From Polyangium fumosum (GTDB taxonomy: Bacteria; Myxococcota_A; Polyangia; Polyangiales; Polyangiaceae), in the NCBI RefSeq assembly GCF_005144585.1, contig NZ_SSMQ01000013.1, positions 124,001-188,000 on the forward strand: 64,000 nt of DNA, written 5' to 3'. How positions within the stretch are numbered: position 1 is the first letter of the stretch; the number at the start of each line of letters is the position of its first letter. Made by a program: the position numbers and the translations under genes. The notes below the pieces were generated by a model. The model was given only the letters and a program-made list of their open reading frames with translations. It was not told where the DNA came from and made no database searches. Shown piece by piece: positions 25,673 to 36,085 of the stretch.

Positions 25673-26440
25673 ATGACACGCGGGACGCCGGATCACCTCC
25701 GGCGTCTTGCTCTCCAAAACCCCTGCTGGCGGTTCGCGCGCGAAGGTCGTATCCCCTTGGATATGGCGCGGCGCGGATGGGAGGACGAGGTCGGGCGGCT
25801 CCGGCGAGAGGTCGACGGCGCGATCGCCGTGGGCCTCGGCGTCGAAGACATCCTCCCTCTGCTCGCGCGCATCACCCGCATTGCCGAGCCGGGCAGCGAG
25901 CCTTGGGTCGCGGCGCATCGGCAGCTCGCCGAGCTCGGCGTCGAGCACGACCCTTGGCGCGCGGCGCTCTTCGCCCGCAAGGTCCTCGCGCACGACGGCC
26001 GGGATGACGGCGCGTGGGCTGTCATGGGCCTCGCGCAATCGCTCTTGCGAAACTTCCGGTATGCGGCGCGCGCCTACGAGCGGGCCCTCGCGCTCTCGCC
26101 GAACAACCCCTGGTACGCGCACAACCTCGGCCACCTGTACGACGTGGCCTTGGGCCGCCCGCACGACGCGCTCCCCTTGCTCGCGAAGGCCAGCGAGGCG
26201 CAGCCCGAGGAGGCGGACATCGCGGCGAGTTACGCGCACGCCCTCGCGCGCTCCGGCAAGCTCGTTCTCGCCAAGCGTGTGCTCAAGCGCGCCATCCGGC
26301 GTGGGGCCACGGCCGATCAGATGGCGCTCTGGCGCTGGCTCGACGCCGGCGCGCCGGAGACCGTGGAAGCCTCGGGGCGTGAGCGGCGCGGCAAACCGAA
26401 GAAACAGCGGGCCCGCCAGCGGCCTTCTGCGCGCGACTAA
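25673..26440 (+). CDS. TPR-repeat protein
   Basis: The 255-residue cytoplasmic protein has three to four TPR-like units in the middle. The clearest are AWAVMGLAQSLLRNFRYAARAYERALALSPNNPWYAHNLGHLYDVALG and the following LPLLAKASEAQPEEADIAASYAHALARSG. The C-terminal tail is strongly basic (RERRGKPKKQRARQRPSARD), suggesting nucleic-acid or acidic-partner contact. The start could be ATG 25673 or ATG 25763 (MARRGWED). A scaffold role is expected; the partner is unknown. The TolC-like gene follows after 61 bases. Confidence 0.75.
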   Translation: MTRGTPDHLRRLALQNPCWRFAREGRIPLDMARRGWEDEVGRLRREVDGAIAVGLGVEDILPLLARITRIAEPGSEPWVAAHRQLAELGVEHDPWRAALFARKVLAHDGRDDGAWAVMGLAQSLLRNFRYAARAYERALALSPNNPWYAHNLGHLYDVALGRPHDALPLLAKASEAQPEEADIAASYAHALARSGKLVLAKRVLKRAIRRGATADQMALWRWLDAGAPETVEASGRERRGKPKKQRARQRPSARD

Positions 26441-26501
26441 CTGCGACGTCGAGCAAGCTTCCGGCTTGTCGTCGCCCGCGTGGTGCTACATCGATGCGGT
26501 C

Positions 26502-27923
26502 ATGCTCCGTCCTCGTCGGGTGCGAGCCTCGCTCGCCACGTCGCTCCTCTCGTTTGGCTTGCTCGTCTCCACGCCGCTCGCGGCTCAGCAGCCGGAGCCC
26601 CGGCCGCAAGGAGAGCGCCCCGCCGATGCGCCCGCGCAGCCCGCGCCGCCTCCTGCGACGCCGCCGGCGATCGATGTCGCGGATCCGGCCCTCGCGCCGG
26701 TCCCGCCTGCCCCCAAGACGCTCGGCAACTGGCGCGATGCGATGACCCTCATCGAGACGCGCGCGCCGGATCTTCGTATCGCCGAGGCCGAGGTGGCGCG
26801 CGCCGAGGCGCTCGCGGAGCAAGCGCGGGGGCGTTACCTGCCCCGCATCGATGGGCAAGGTCAGGCGCAGACGATCATCCTTCCGCGGCCCCAGGGCGAC
26901 CTCAACACGCCCTTCGCCGCGACGCTCTCGGCGAGCATCGGCGCCACGGCGACGGTGCCGCTGATCCAGCCGCGCCTCTGGTACGCCGCCGGCACCGCCA
27001 AGGTCAACATCGAGGCTGCGAAGCAGACAGAGTCGGATCGTCGTCGCACGCTGCTCGCGAACCTCGCGAGCGTCATCGTGCAGGTCGTGGCGGCGGAGAA
27101 CCAGAGCGAGATCAACCGCGCTGCGCTGAAGACGGCGCTCGAGCGGCTCGAGCTCACGCGTCGCCGTGCGCGGCTCGGGACGGGCACGCAGCTCGACGTG
27201 GTGCGCGCCGAGCAGGACCTCACGCTCGTGCGCAACCAGCTCCTCCAGAGCAACGAGCAGATCCGGCGCACGCGCGAGTCGCTCGGCCTCGCGCTCGGCG
27301 ACAACGTCCCTTACGGCGTCCCTCCGAACATCTCGCTCAACGACATCGAGCAGAGCGTGCGGGGCACGTGCCACGCGGGCAAACCCGAGGAGCGCCCGGA
27401 CGTGGTGGCTGCGAAGAAGCAACTCGAGGTGGCCGAGCGTCAGGTCGGGGAAGCGAGGCGCGGATACCTGCCGACGCTGGACGCCTCCACGACCCTCAAC
27501 GTCACGAGCCAGCCCCAGTTCATCGGCGGCAACTACATCTGGACCGCGCGCGCGCTCCTCACGATCCCCATCTTCGACGCGAGCCGCTCCGGCGAGGTCA
27601 GCGCTGCGCGTGCGTCCGTCGAGCTGCAGAAGGCGCGGCTCGAGGCCGCCGAGCGCCAGGCGCGCCTCGACGCGCAGCAGACCTACCGTGGTGTCGAGGT
27701 CGCCGACCAGACGCGCGCGCTCGCGGAGCGGACGCGGGATCTCGCGAAGGAAACGGCGCGCCTCTCGCAGGTCGCGTTCGAGGCGGGCACGGCGACGAGC
27801 TTCGAGCTCATCGACGCCGCGCAGCGCCTCCGCCAGGCGGAGCTCGATCTGGCGCAGCGTGAGTTCGAACTCGTCCGCGCGAAGATCGCCGCTCTGCTCG
27901 CGGCGGCCGTTTGCGACGGCTGA
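26502..27923 (+). CDS. TolC-family outer-membrane efflux protein
   Basis: The 473-residue product has a signal peptide (SLLSFGLLVSTPLAAQQ), a Pro/Ala-rich leader, and two homologous halves of about 200 residues of the TolC type. Each half has long coiled helices (RIAEAEVARAEALAEQARGRYLP; KKQLEVAERQVGEARRGYLP) and beta strands leading to the barrel. The Arg-Gly-Tyr-Leu-Pro turns at equivalent positions are typical. It should form the outer-membrane channel of a tripartite exporter. No inner-membrane pump or adaptor gene lies next to it in the window. ATG 26502 is chosen at the signal peptide. Confidence 0.9.
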   Translation: MLRPRRVRASLATSLLSFGLLVSTPLAAQQPEPRPQGERPADAPAQPAPPPATPPAIDVADPALAPVPPAPKTLGNWRDAMTLIETRAPDLRIAEAEVARAEALAEQARGRYLPRIDGQGQAQTIILPRPQGDLNTPFAATLSASIGATATVPLIQPRLWYAAGTAKVNIEAAKQTESDRRRTLLANLASVIVQVVAAENQSEINRAALKTALERLELTRRRARLGTGTQLDVVRAEQDLTLVRNQLLQSNEQIRRTRESLGLALGDNVPYGVPPNISLNDIEQSVRGTCHAGKPEERPDVVAAKKQLEVAERQVGEARRGYLPTLDASTTLNVTSQPQFIGGNYIWTARALLTIPIFDASRSGEVSAARASVELQKARLEAAERQARLDAQQTYRGVEVADQTRALAERTRDLAKETARLSQVAFEAGTATSFELIDAAQRLRQAELDLAQREFELVRAKIAALLAAAVCDG

Positions 27924-28063
27924 GCGGGCGCGCCGCGGTTTTCCTCTTTCGCCCGAGACAGCCGCTTCGGATCCCTCCTATCATCGCCGCGCACGCTCGC
28001 AGTGGGGGTGCGCGCTGCGCGTGACGCGGCGCGACGACGGCTCGTATTGAAGGAGAATCCGCC

Positions 28064-29113
28064 ATGGCCAACATGCCGCCTCCGGGTGGGGGCTATCCCC
28101 CGGGAGGTCCGCCTGGCTATCCGCCGCAAGGCTCGTATCCCCAGCAGGGAGGCTACGGCCCGCCGCAGCAGCCGCAGGCGGGGTATGGCCCGCCGCAGCA
28201 AGGGGGCTACGACGCGCCGCTGCAGCAGCCGCAGGCGGGGTATGGCCCGCCGCAGCAAGGGGGCTACGGCGCGCCGCCGCAGCAGCCGCAGGCAGGGTAT
28301 GGCCCGCCGCAGCCGGGCGGATACGGCCCGCAGCCGGGGATGGGTGGGCCTCCGATGGGCGGAGAGCCGCAGCAGGGGTACGGCCCGCAGCCGGGGATGG
28401 GGTACGGCCCGCAGCCCGGCATGCCGATGGGCGCGCCGCCGATGGGCGCACCGATGGGCGCGCCGCCGATGGGCGTTCCGATGGGCGCGCCCATGCCGCA
28501 ACTGCCAGCGGCGGGCGGCGGCTTCAACATTCTGAAGATCGTGGTCATGGGCGCCGTGATCGTCCTCGGCCTCGTCGGCGGCGGCGCGTTCGTCTGGTAC
28601 GGCCACACGCACCCGTCGGTCCGCATCGTCAACGTCACGGGCAAGGACGGCGTGACCGTCACGCTCGACGGGGAGGCGATCGCCAAGGACCTGAAGAACG
28701 CGGCCAAGGAGAATGCGGCGGTCGTCGTCACGAAAAACGTGGCGAGCGGCGCGCACAAGCTCGAAGCGAAGGACGCGAGCGGCAAGGTCCTGGAGAGCTT
28801 CACCTTCGAGTTCAAGTCGGGCACGAACGGCTACGTCTACGCGCCTGGCCGCGCGGCTGACTCGAAGACCTGCTTCATCGTCCAGACGGACGAGTACAAG
28901 ACCATCAACGTCGGGCTCGGCAACAACGACCGCTTCAAGACCCTCGACCCGACGAAGAACATCTGGGAGCTGCCCACCACGATCGAGTTCTGGTTCCAGG
29001 ACACGCCCGAGAGCGTCGAGATCAAGACGAAGAAGGGCCAATCCTCGAGCAAGACCGTCACGAAGCGCGCCCTCCGCCAGGCCGCCTGCGACGACCCCGA
29101 TTTCCAGGATTGA
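28064..29113 (+). CDS. Membrane protein with Pro/Gly/Gln/Tyr-repeat N-terminus
   Basis: The 349-residue product has a good ribosome-binding site (AAGGAG before ATG 28064). Residues 1-150 are repeats: three near-identical units containing [14 protein letters not shown], then [10 protein letters not shown]-type repeats. One membrane helix follows ([24 protein letters not shown], about 160-183). A C-terminal domain of about 165 residues with a PEGA-like beta pattern ([31 protein letters not shown]) ends it. With no signal peptide the repeat half is probably cytoplasmic and the folded domain periplasmic. Such aromatic Gly/Pro/Gln-rich tails can mediate weak multivalent contacts. The function is unknown. 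Confidence 0.8.
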   Translation: MANMPPPGGGYPPGGPPGYPPQGSYPQQGGYGPPQQPQAGYGPPQQGGYDAPLQQPQAGYGPPQQGGYGAPPQQPQAGYGPPQPGGYGPQPGMGGPPMGGEPQQGYGPQPGMGYGPQPGMPMGAPPMGAPMGAPPMGVPMGAPMPQLPAAGGGFNILKIVVMGAVIVLGLVGGGAFVWYGHTHPSVRIVNVTGKDGVTVTLDGEAIAKDLKNAAKENAAVVVTKNVASGAHKLEAKDASGKVLESFTFEFKSGTNGYVYAPGRAADSKTCFIVQTDEYKTINVGLGNNDRFKTLDPTKNIWELPTTIEFWFQDTPESVEIKTKKGQSSSKTVTKRALRQAACDDPDFQD

Positions 29114-29118
29114 TCAAG

Positions 29119-29144
29119 AGGGGGCCGGCTCGGGCCGGCGCCCT
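29119..29144 (+). terminator. Terminator-like hairpin
   Basis: AGGGGGCCGGC pairs with GCCGGCGCCCT with one mismatch around a TCGG loop, starting six bases after the stop of the Pro/Gly-rich protein gene. No T run follows. Confidence 0.45.
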
Positions 29145-29255
29145 ACCCTACCCGCGCGGCTCAGGCGGCGCGCTCCCCCAGCGTAGGGCTGCTGGCTCGA
29201 TGGCGGCGCTCTCGGGTTCCGTGGAGCCCATGTCCGCGGTATAGAGCGCGGACCG

Positions 29256-30815
29256 ATGGAACGACTCGCTAGTTATGTGTCAGGTGACTGGGTTCACGGC
29301 TCCGGCAAGGCGGCTGTGCTCGTCAATCCGACGACCGAGCAGCCGATCGCCGAGGCCAGCACGGAGGGCGTCGACTTCGCGCGCGCGCTCGCCCATGCCC
29401 GCGACGTCGGCGGCCCTGCGCTCCGCGCCCTCTCGTTCGCGCAGCGCGGCGAGCTGCTCCTCGCTTTGTCCCGCGCCATCCACGCGCACCGCGACGCCTT
29501 GATCGAGGTCGCCATCCAGAACGGTGGCAACACCCGCAGCGACGCGAAGTTCGACATCGACGGCGCCTCCGGCACGCTCGCGTATTACGCCGAGCTCGGC
29601 AAGCAGCTCGGCGACGCTCGTTTCCTCGTCGACGGCGAGGGCGAGAAGCTCGGCCGGAGCCCTCGTTTCTTCGGCTACCACGTCCTCGTCCCCCGCGCGG
29701 GCGTCGCGGTGCACATCAACGCCTTCAACTTCCCGGCGTGGGGCCTCGCTGAGAAGGCCGCTTGTGCCCTGCTCGCCGGCATGCCCGTCGTCTCCAAGCC
29801 TGCGACGAGCACGGCCTTGCTCGCGTATCGGATCGCGCGCCTCTTCGTCGAGGCGAACATTCTCCCTGCGGGCGCCTTCTCCTTCATCGCGGGCGCGCCC
29901 GGCGACATGCTCGATCACCTCGGCGGCCAGGACGTCCTCGCCTTCACCGGCTCGGCCGACACTGGCGCGCGCCTCCGCGCCATGCCGGCCGTCGTGCACG
30001 GCTCGGTGCGCCTCAACATCGAGGCCGACAGCCTCAACACGGCCGTCCTCGGGCCCGACGTCGCCTCCGGCTCCGACACGTACCGCATGTTCCTCCGCGA
30101 GGTCAGCCGCGACATCACGCAGAAGGCCGGGCAGAAGTGCACCGCCATCCGCCGCATCCTCGTCCCTTCTGCGATCGAGGCCGAGATCAAGGACGAGCTC
30201 GTCAGCTTGTTGCGCGACATCAAGGTCGGCGACCCTGCGCTCGATGGTGTCACCGTCGGCCCGCTCGCGACGGCGGCGCAGCTCCGCGACATTCGCGCCG
30301 GCATCCAGAAGCTCTCGGCCGAGGCCTCGATCGTCCTCGGCGACGGCGCGTTCGAGCGCGTCGGCGCCCAGGATGGCAAGGGCTACTTCGTCCCGCCCAC
30401 CCTGCTCCACTGCAAGGATCCCGATGCGGCGCGCGACGTCCACCAGCACGAGGTCTTCGGCCCCTGCGCCACGATCGTCCCCTACGACGGCTCCTCGGCC
30501 CGCGCGACGGACCTCGTTCGCCGCGGCGGCGGCATGCTCGTCGGCTCCGTGTACAGCGACGATCGCGCGTTCGTCACCGACATGATCTTCGGTTTGTCGC
30601 CGTACCACGGCCGCCTTTACTTCGGCAGCGAGAAGATCGCCGACCAGACGCCTGGCCCGGGCACGGTCCTCCCGCAGAGCGTGCACGGCGGCCCTGGCCG
30701 CGCGGGCGGCGGCGAGGAGCTCGGCGGACGCCGTGGCCTCGCCTTCTACTCGCACCGCGCGGCGATCCAGGGCGCGCGGCCGATCCTCGAAGCTGCGCTC
30801 GATCTGAAGAGCTGA
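29256..30815 (+). CDS. Aldehyde dehydrogenase, BoxD/PaaZ-N-type (3,4-dehydroadipyl-CoA semialdehyde dehydrogenase-like)
   Basis: The 519-residue protein is an ALDH-superfamily enzyme with the catalytic Cys in GQKCTAIRR and the cofactor region [31 protein letters not shown]. The C-terminal segment is [18 protein letters not shown]. These segments are typical of the PaaZ dehydrogenase domain and of BoxD, which oxidises 3,4-dehydroadipyl-CoA semialdehyde in the aerobic benzoyl-CoA epoxidation pathway. There is no fused enoyl hydratase, which favours the BoxD form. No other box or paa genes are present in the window, so the pathway assignment remains tentative. Confidence 0.82.
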   Translation: MERLASYVSGDWVHGSGKAAVLVNPTTEQPIAEASTEGVDFARALAHARDVGGPALRALSFAQRGELLLALSRAIHAHRDALIEVAIQNGGNTRSDAKFDIDGASGTLAYYAELGKQLGDARFLVDGEGEKLGRSPRFFGYHVLVPRAGVAVHINAFNFPAWGLAEKAACALLAGMPVVSKPATSTALLAYRIARLFVEANILPAGAFSFIAGAPGDMLDHLGGQDVLAFTGSADTGARLRAMPAVVHGSVRLNIEADSLNTAVLGPDVASGSDTYRMFLREVSRDITQKAGQKCTAIRRILVPSAIEAEIKDELVSLLRDIKVGDPALDGVTVGPLATAAQLRDIRAGIQKLSAEASIVLGDGAFERVGAQDGKGYFVPPTLLHCKDPDAARDVHQHEVFGPCATIVPYDGSSARATDLVRRGGGMLVGSVYSDDRAFVTDMIFGLSPYHGRLYFGSEKIADQTPGPGTVLPQSVHGGPGRAGGGEELGGRRGLAFYSHRAAIQGARPILEAALDLKS

Positions 30816-30825
30816 GCGGCGTCGC

Positions 30826-31386
30826 CTACGGCGCCGCGGCGTCGCAGCTCGGATCGACTGCGGCTGCGAGATCGAGCGTCCAGATCGCCGACTCCCCGCC
30901 CATCGATCGACCCACGCCGACCGTCAGAAAATCCCCGTTCACGAGGACCGGCTTCGTCCCCTCATCCATGGCCCATTGCTCCAGCGTCTGCGCGGCCCCG
31001 GCGAACCCCTTCGCCAGGAGCTCGGCCATCCCCACGCTCCCCTCGCACGCCGCGGAAAACCCGGCGTCGCACGCGCGCGACACCGCCGTGGAGCCGTCCG
31101 GCCCGATGTCTTTGAGGTAACCCTTGTCCCGCATGTCGTCGCTGTGCGAGGACGCGGACTGGTTCAGCGTCGCGCAGACCTTCAACACGGGCACGCCGGC
31201 TTGCGTGCGCATGTCGTTCAGCCGACCGATGAGATCACTCTCGACGGCGTCCAGCGGATTCGCCTGGCTCACGCTGTCGGCGTACTCGACTGTCGTGCAA
31301 CCCAGGGCCCAGGGGGCGAGGCCGAGCGCGGCGACGACCGAGAGGATGGGCCAAACGGACCCGCGAGACGAAGCCAAGCGGCACAT
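30826..31386 (-). CDS. CAP-domain (SCP/PR-1-like) lipoprotein
   Basis: From the Met codon at 31386 the product is 186 residues with a lipoprotein signal (LGLAPWALGC, Cys30); Met codons at 31395 and 31404 are upstream alternatives. The domain has the CAP pattern: LIGRLNDMRTQAGVPVLKVCATLNQSASSHSDDMRDKGYL, then SVGMAEL and the GGESAIWTLDLA strand. Of the usual CAP cavity residues the first His is visible (SSHSDDM). Bacterial CAP lipoproteins are extracellular with mostly unknown roles. It ends 10 bases from the convergent dehydrogenase gene and is divergent from the kinase gene. Confidence 0.8.
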   Translation of the reverse strand: MCRLASSRGSVWPILSVVAALGLAPWALGCTTVEYADSVSQANPLDAVESDLIGRLNDMRTQAGVPVLKVCATLNQSASSHSDDMRDKGYLKDIGPDGSTAVSRACDAGFSAACEGSVGMAELLAKGFAGAAQTLEQWAMDEGTKPVLVNGDFLTVGVGRSMGGESAIWTLDLAAAVDPSCDAAAP

Positions 31387-31439
31387 TTTCACCATGCAAC
31401 ACATCTTATCGCGTTAGGCTGCCGGATGTTCCCGTTCGT

Positions 31440-32912
<1,473 letters not shown>

Positions 32913-32940
32913 ATCACTCGCTCCCGAGGTGACGGCTCCC

Positions 32941-33531
32941 ATGGCGAATCGGCTCGACGATGAAGCGCTCGATCAACTCTTCCGCAACGCGCGCACCCAC
33001 AACGGGTGGATCGAGCGCCCGGTCGAGGACGACGTGCTGCGCGAGATCTACGACCTCGCGAAGATGGCCCCGACGAGCGCGAACTGCTCGCCGATGCGCG
33101 TCGTCTTCGTGAAGAGCGCGGAGGCGAAGGCGCGGCTCCTCGGCGTCGTCTCGGCGGGCAACCAGGAGAAGACCCGCACGGCGCCGGTGACGGCGATCAT
33201 CGCCACCGATCGCCGCTTCTACGACGAACTGCCCAAGCTCTTCCCGCACACCGACGCGCGCGCGTGGTTCGTGGGCAACGAGGCCCACGCCGAGAAGACC
33301 GCGTTCCGCAACGGCACGCTCCAGGGCGCCTACTTCATGCTGGCCGCGCGCGCGCTCGGCCTCGACGTGGGCCCCATGTCCGGCTTCGACAACGACAAAC
33401 TCGACCGGGAGTTTTTCCCTGACGGCCGTTACGCCTCGAACTTCCTCGTGAACCTCGGCTACGGCGACAGCGCAAAACTCTTCCCGCGGAACCCTCGGTT
33501 CACATTCGACGAGGCCTGCACGATTCTCTGA
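32941..33531 (+). CDS. rutE: Malonic semialdehyde reductase-like nitroreductase (RutE family)
   Basis: The 196-residue flavoprotein matches the RutE/HadB-type nitroreductases almost throughout: ARTHNGW, KMAPTSANCSPMRVVFVKS, KTRTAPVTAIIATD, the stretch HAEKTAFRNGTLQGAYFMLAARALGLDVGPMSGFD, and NLGYGDSAKLFPR. RutE reduces malonic semialdehyde from pyrimidine breakdown to 3-hydroxypropionate with NADH; related enzymes reduce nitro and quinone compounds. No other rut gene is in the window, so a general reductase role is also possible. A GTG at 32929 is an alternative start; ATG 32941 has GAGG at better spacing. Confidence 0.85.
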   Translation: MANRLDDEALDQLFRNARTHNGWIERPVEDDVLREIYDLAKMAPTSANCSPMRVVFVKSAEAKARLLGVVSAGNQEKTRTAPVTAIIATDRRFYDELPKLFPHTDARAWFVGNEAHAEKTAFRNGTLQGAYFMLAARALGLDVGPMSGFDNDKLDREFFPDGRYASNFLVNLGYGDSAKLFPRNPRFTFDEACTIL

Positions 33532-33575
33532 CGCGTTCTTTACGCGCTGCGTTCTTCCTGGATAGACTGGAGGAA

Positions 33576-35069
33576 GTGGCTGAAGAACCGCTTCCGTCGA
33601 GCCTCTTCTCCGGGTATCCGAGCGCGCCCGGCACGTATGACGAGCTCGTCGAACCGGGCGGGCCCCTGCGCCTCCCCTTCCGACGCGCGCTCACGCCCCT
33701 CGCCTCCGCCTCGCCCGACGCGATCACGCGTTGGCAGGCCCTCGCCGAGCGCGCCCTGCTCAACCAGGGCGTGACCTTCTCCGTCTACGCGGACTCGCGC
33801 GGCACCGAGAAGATCTTCCCCTTTTGCTTGGTCCCGCGCCTCGTCTCCGCGGAAGATTTTTCCCACGTCGAGCGGGGCCTCGAGCAGCGCGTCCGCGCGC
33901 TCGGCATGTTCCTCGACGACGTCTACGGCGAGCAGCGCATCCTCGCGGAGGACCCGCTCCTCCGCGACCTCGTCCTCGGCGCCAAGCACCACCTGCCCAT
34001 GCTCCGGGGCCTGCGCCCCCTGGGCGGCGTGCGCATCCACGTCGCGGGCATCGACCTCGTGCGCGGCCCCGACGGCGTCTTCCGCGTCCTCGAAGACAAC
34101 CTCCGCACGCCCTCCGGCGTCTCGTACGTCCTCGAAAACCGCATCGTCTCGAAGCGCGTCTTGCCGAAGGTCTTCGAAGAGGCCCGCGTGCATCCGGTCG
34201 AGCACTACCCCGCGCGCCTCTCCGAGGTTCTCCGCTCGGTCTCACCTGCCCCGCACGACGACACCTACGCCGTCGTGCTCACGCCCGGCCCGTACAACTC
34301 CGCGTACTTCGAGCACAGCTTCCTCGCCCGCACGATGGGCCTCGAGCTCGTCGAGCCTGCGGACCTCTACGTCGACGACGACCGCGTCTTCCTCCGCACC
34401 ACGCGCGGACCGCGCCGCGTGCACGTCATCTACCGGCGCATCGACGACGCCTTCCTCGACCCCGAGGCCTTCCGCCCGGACAGCTTGCTCGGCGTGCGTG
34501 GCCTCGTCCGCGCCTACGCGAAGGGCCACGTCGCGCTCGCGAACGCCCTCGGCAACGGCGTCGCCGACGACAAGGCCGTCTACGCCTTCGTCCCCCAGAT
34601 GATCCGCTTCTACCTCGCCGAGGAGCCGATCCTCGCCCAGGTCCACACCTTCGTCTGCGCCCGCGACGAGGATCTCCGGTACGTCAAGGACCACCTCGAT
34701 CGGTTGGTGGTCAAATCGGTCGACGAGGCGGGCGGCTACGGCATGCTCATGGGCCCCACGGCCTCGGCCGCCGAGCGCGACGCCTTCCGCCGCCGCATCG
34801 AGGCCGAGCCGCGCCGCTTCGTCGCGCAGGAGCGCCTCGAATTGAGCACCTGCCCCACCTGGAACGGCGCCACGAACGCGCTCGTCCCGCGCCGCGTCGA
34901 CCTCCGCCCCTACGTCCTCACCTCGCCTGCGGGCCCGTGGGTCTTGCCTGGCGGCCTCTCGCGCGTCGCGCTCGTGCCTGGATCGTACGTCGTCAATTCG
35001 AGCCAGGGCGGCGGCTCCAAAGATACGTGGGTGCTCAAAGGAACAGATCCGGGGAGGACCGATCGATGA
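33576..35069 (+). CDS. Circularly permuted ATP-grasp protein (DUF404/DUF407 type)
   Basis: The 497-residue protein shows the hallmarks of the permuted type-2 ATP-grasp group: the N-terminal YDELVEPGG, WQALAERALLNQGVTFSVY, RVRALGMFLDDVYGEQRIL, and the metal and nucleotide-binding stretch GPDGVFRVLEDNLRTPSGVSYVLENR. VVKSVDEAGGYGMLMGP and STCPTWNGATNALVPRRVDLRPYVL follow near the end. ATP-grasp enzymes join a carboxylate to an amine through an acyl-phosphate. This group is normally next to an alpha-E protein and a transglutaminase-like peptidase, as here, and is thought to make or modify a peptide. Its product is unknown. The GTG start is the only candidate near the conserved N-terminus. Its stop overlaps the alpha-E start (ATGA). 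Confidence 0.9.
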   Translation: MAEEPLPSSLFSGYPSAPGTYDELVEPGGPLRLPFRRALTPLASASPDAITRWQALAERALLNQGVTFSVYADSRGTEKIFPFCLVPRLVSAEDFSHVERGLEQRVRALGMFLDDVYGEQRILAEDPLLRDLVLGAKHHLPMLRGLRPLGGVRIHVAGIDLVRGPDGVFRVLEDNLRTPSGVSYVLENRIVSKRVLPKVFEEARVHPVEHYPARLSEVLRSVSPAPHDDTYAVVLTPGPYNSAYFEHSFLARTMGLELVEPADLYVDDDRVFLRTTRGPRRVHVIYRRIDDAFLDPEAFRPDSLLGVRGLVRAYAKGHVALANALGNGVADDKAVYAFVPQMIRFYLAEEPILAQVHTFVCARDEDLRYVKDHLDRLVVKSVDEAGGYGMLMGPTASAAERDAFRRRIEAEPRRFVAQERLELSTCPTWNGATNALVPRRVDLRPYVLTSPAGPWVLPGGLSRVALVPGSYVVNSSQGGGSKDTWVLKGTDPGRTDR

Positions 35070-36034
35070 TCGCCCGCGTCGCCGACCACTGCTTCTGGCT
35101 CGGTCGTTACCTCGAACGTGTCGACTGCACCGCGCGTGTCCTGCACGTCACGCTGCACCTCTCGCTCGACGCCGAGCTCGGCCCCCGGCAGTGCTGGTTG
35201 CCCGTCGTCATCGTCTCCGGCGAGCGTGAGGCCTTTTTCGCCAAGCACGGCGAGGCCGCGGCGGGCGACAGTGAGCTCGTCCAGAGCTACATGACCTGGA
35301 ACCCGCAGAACTACGTCTCGCTCGTCCGCTCGATCGCCGCGGCCCGCGACAACGCCCGCTCGATCCGCGAGGTCGTGAGCCTCGAAGTCTGGGAGACGCT
35401 GAACGAGCTCTACCTCTGGTCGCAGAGCCCCGCCGCGCGCGAGGAGTACGCCTCGAACCGCTACGCATTCTACCGGACCATCCGCCGCGCCATCGAGCTC
35501 TGCCGGGGCCTCTTGCAGAGCACGATGCTCCACGACGACCCGCTCGACTTCGTCTCGCTCGGCCTGCTCCTCGAACGCGCCGGCCACTCGGCCCGCATCG
35601 TCGACGTGCACCACCACGCGCTGCGCAAAGACGAGACGCGCCTCGACGTCGTCGTCGAGACTGGCGTCTGGCTCTCGATCCTGCGCTCGTGTTCCGGCAA
35701 GGAGCCCTTCATGAAGCGGCACCAGGGCCGCGTCACGGGCCCCGCTGTCGCTGCGTTCCTGATCCTCGAACCGCTCTTCCCCCGCTCCGTCCGGCACGCC
35801 GTCGCCGAGGCCCACGCCCGGCTCCTCTCGATCCGCCCGGCCGGCGCGAACGATCTGCCCGGCGAGCGCTCCCTCGCCCGCCTCGCCGCGCTCGACGCGT
35901 GGCTCTCGTCGCGGACCCCCGAGACGATCTTGCCGATCCACGACCTCGCGACGTACGTGGTCTCGGAGACGGCCGGCATCTGCGAGGAGATCGGCCGCGA
36001 GCTGCTCGGCTACGGGGGCGGAACCGCCGCTTGA
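35066..36034 (+). CDS. Alpha-E domain protein (DUF403)
   Basis: The 322-residue all-helical protein starts MIARVADHCFWLGRYLERVDCTARVL, the signature of the alpha-E family, and has the later segments SLEVWETLNELY and DDPLDFVSLGLLLERAGHSARIVD. It overlaps the ATP-grasp gene by four bases, so the two are translationally coupled and probably form a complex. Family members always accompany permuted ATP-grasp or related amide-forming enzymes; their biochemical role is unproven. An internal Met-based start is not needed: GGGGAGG lies upstream of ATG 35066. Confidence 0.9.
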   Translation: MIARVADHCFWLGRYLERVDCTARVLHVTLHLSLDAELGPRQCWLPVVIVSGEREAFFAKHGEAAAGDSELVQSYMTWNPQNYVSLVRSIAAARDNARSIREVVSLEVWETLNELYLWSQSPAAREEYASNRYAFYRTIRRAIELCRGLLQSTMLHDDPLDFVSLGLLLERAGHSARIVDVHHHALRKDETRLDVVVETGVWLSILRSCSGKEPFMKRHQGRVTGPAVAAFLILEPLFPRSVRHAVAEAHARLLSIRPAGANDLPGERSLARLAALDAWLSSRTPETILPIHDLATYVVSETAGICEEIGRELLGYGGGTAA

Positions 36035-36085
36035 CGCGGGGGCGGGCGACGGCATCGGCCATGCTACCCTGCGCGGCCGAGAGCC

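Noticed and set aside
22689-25679. 996-codon open frame on the minus strand
   Set aside because: Shadow of the DEAD-box helicase gene; composition dominated by Arg, Leu, Val and Asp with no motif.
28100-28500. Non-coding tandem repeat
   Set aside because: The repeats are in frame with the membrane protein gene and encode its Pro/Gly/Gln/Tyr-rich tail.
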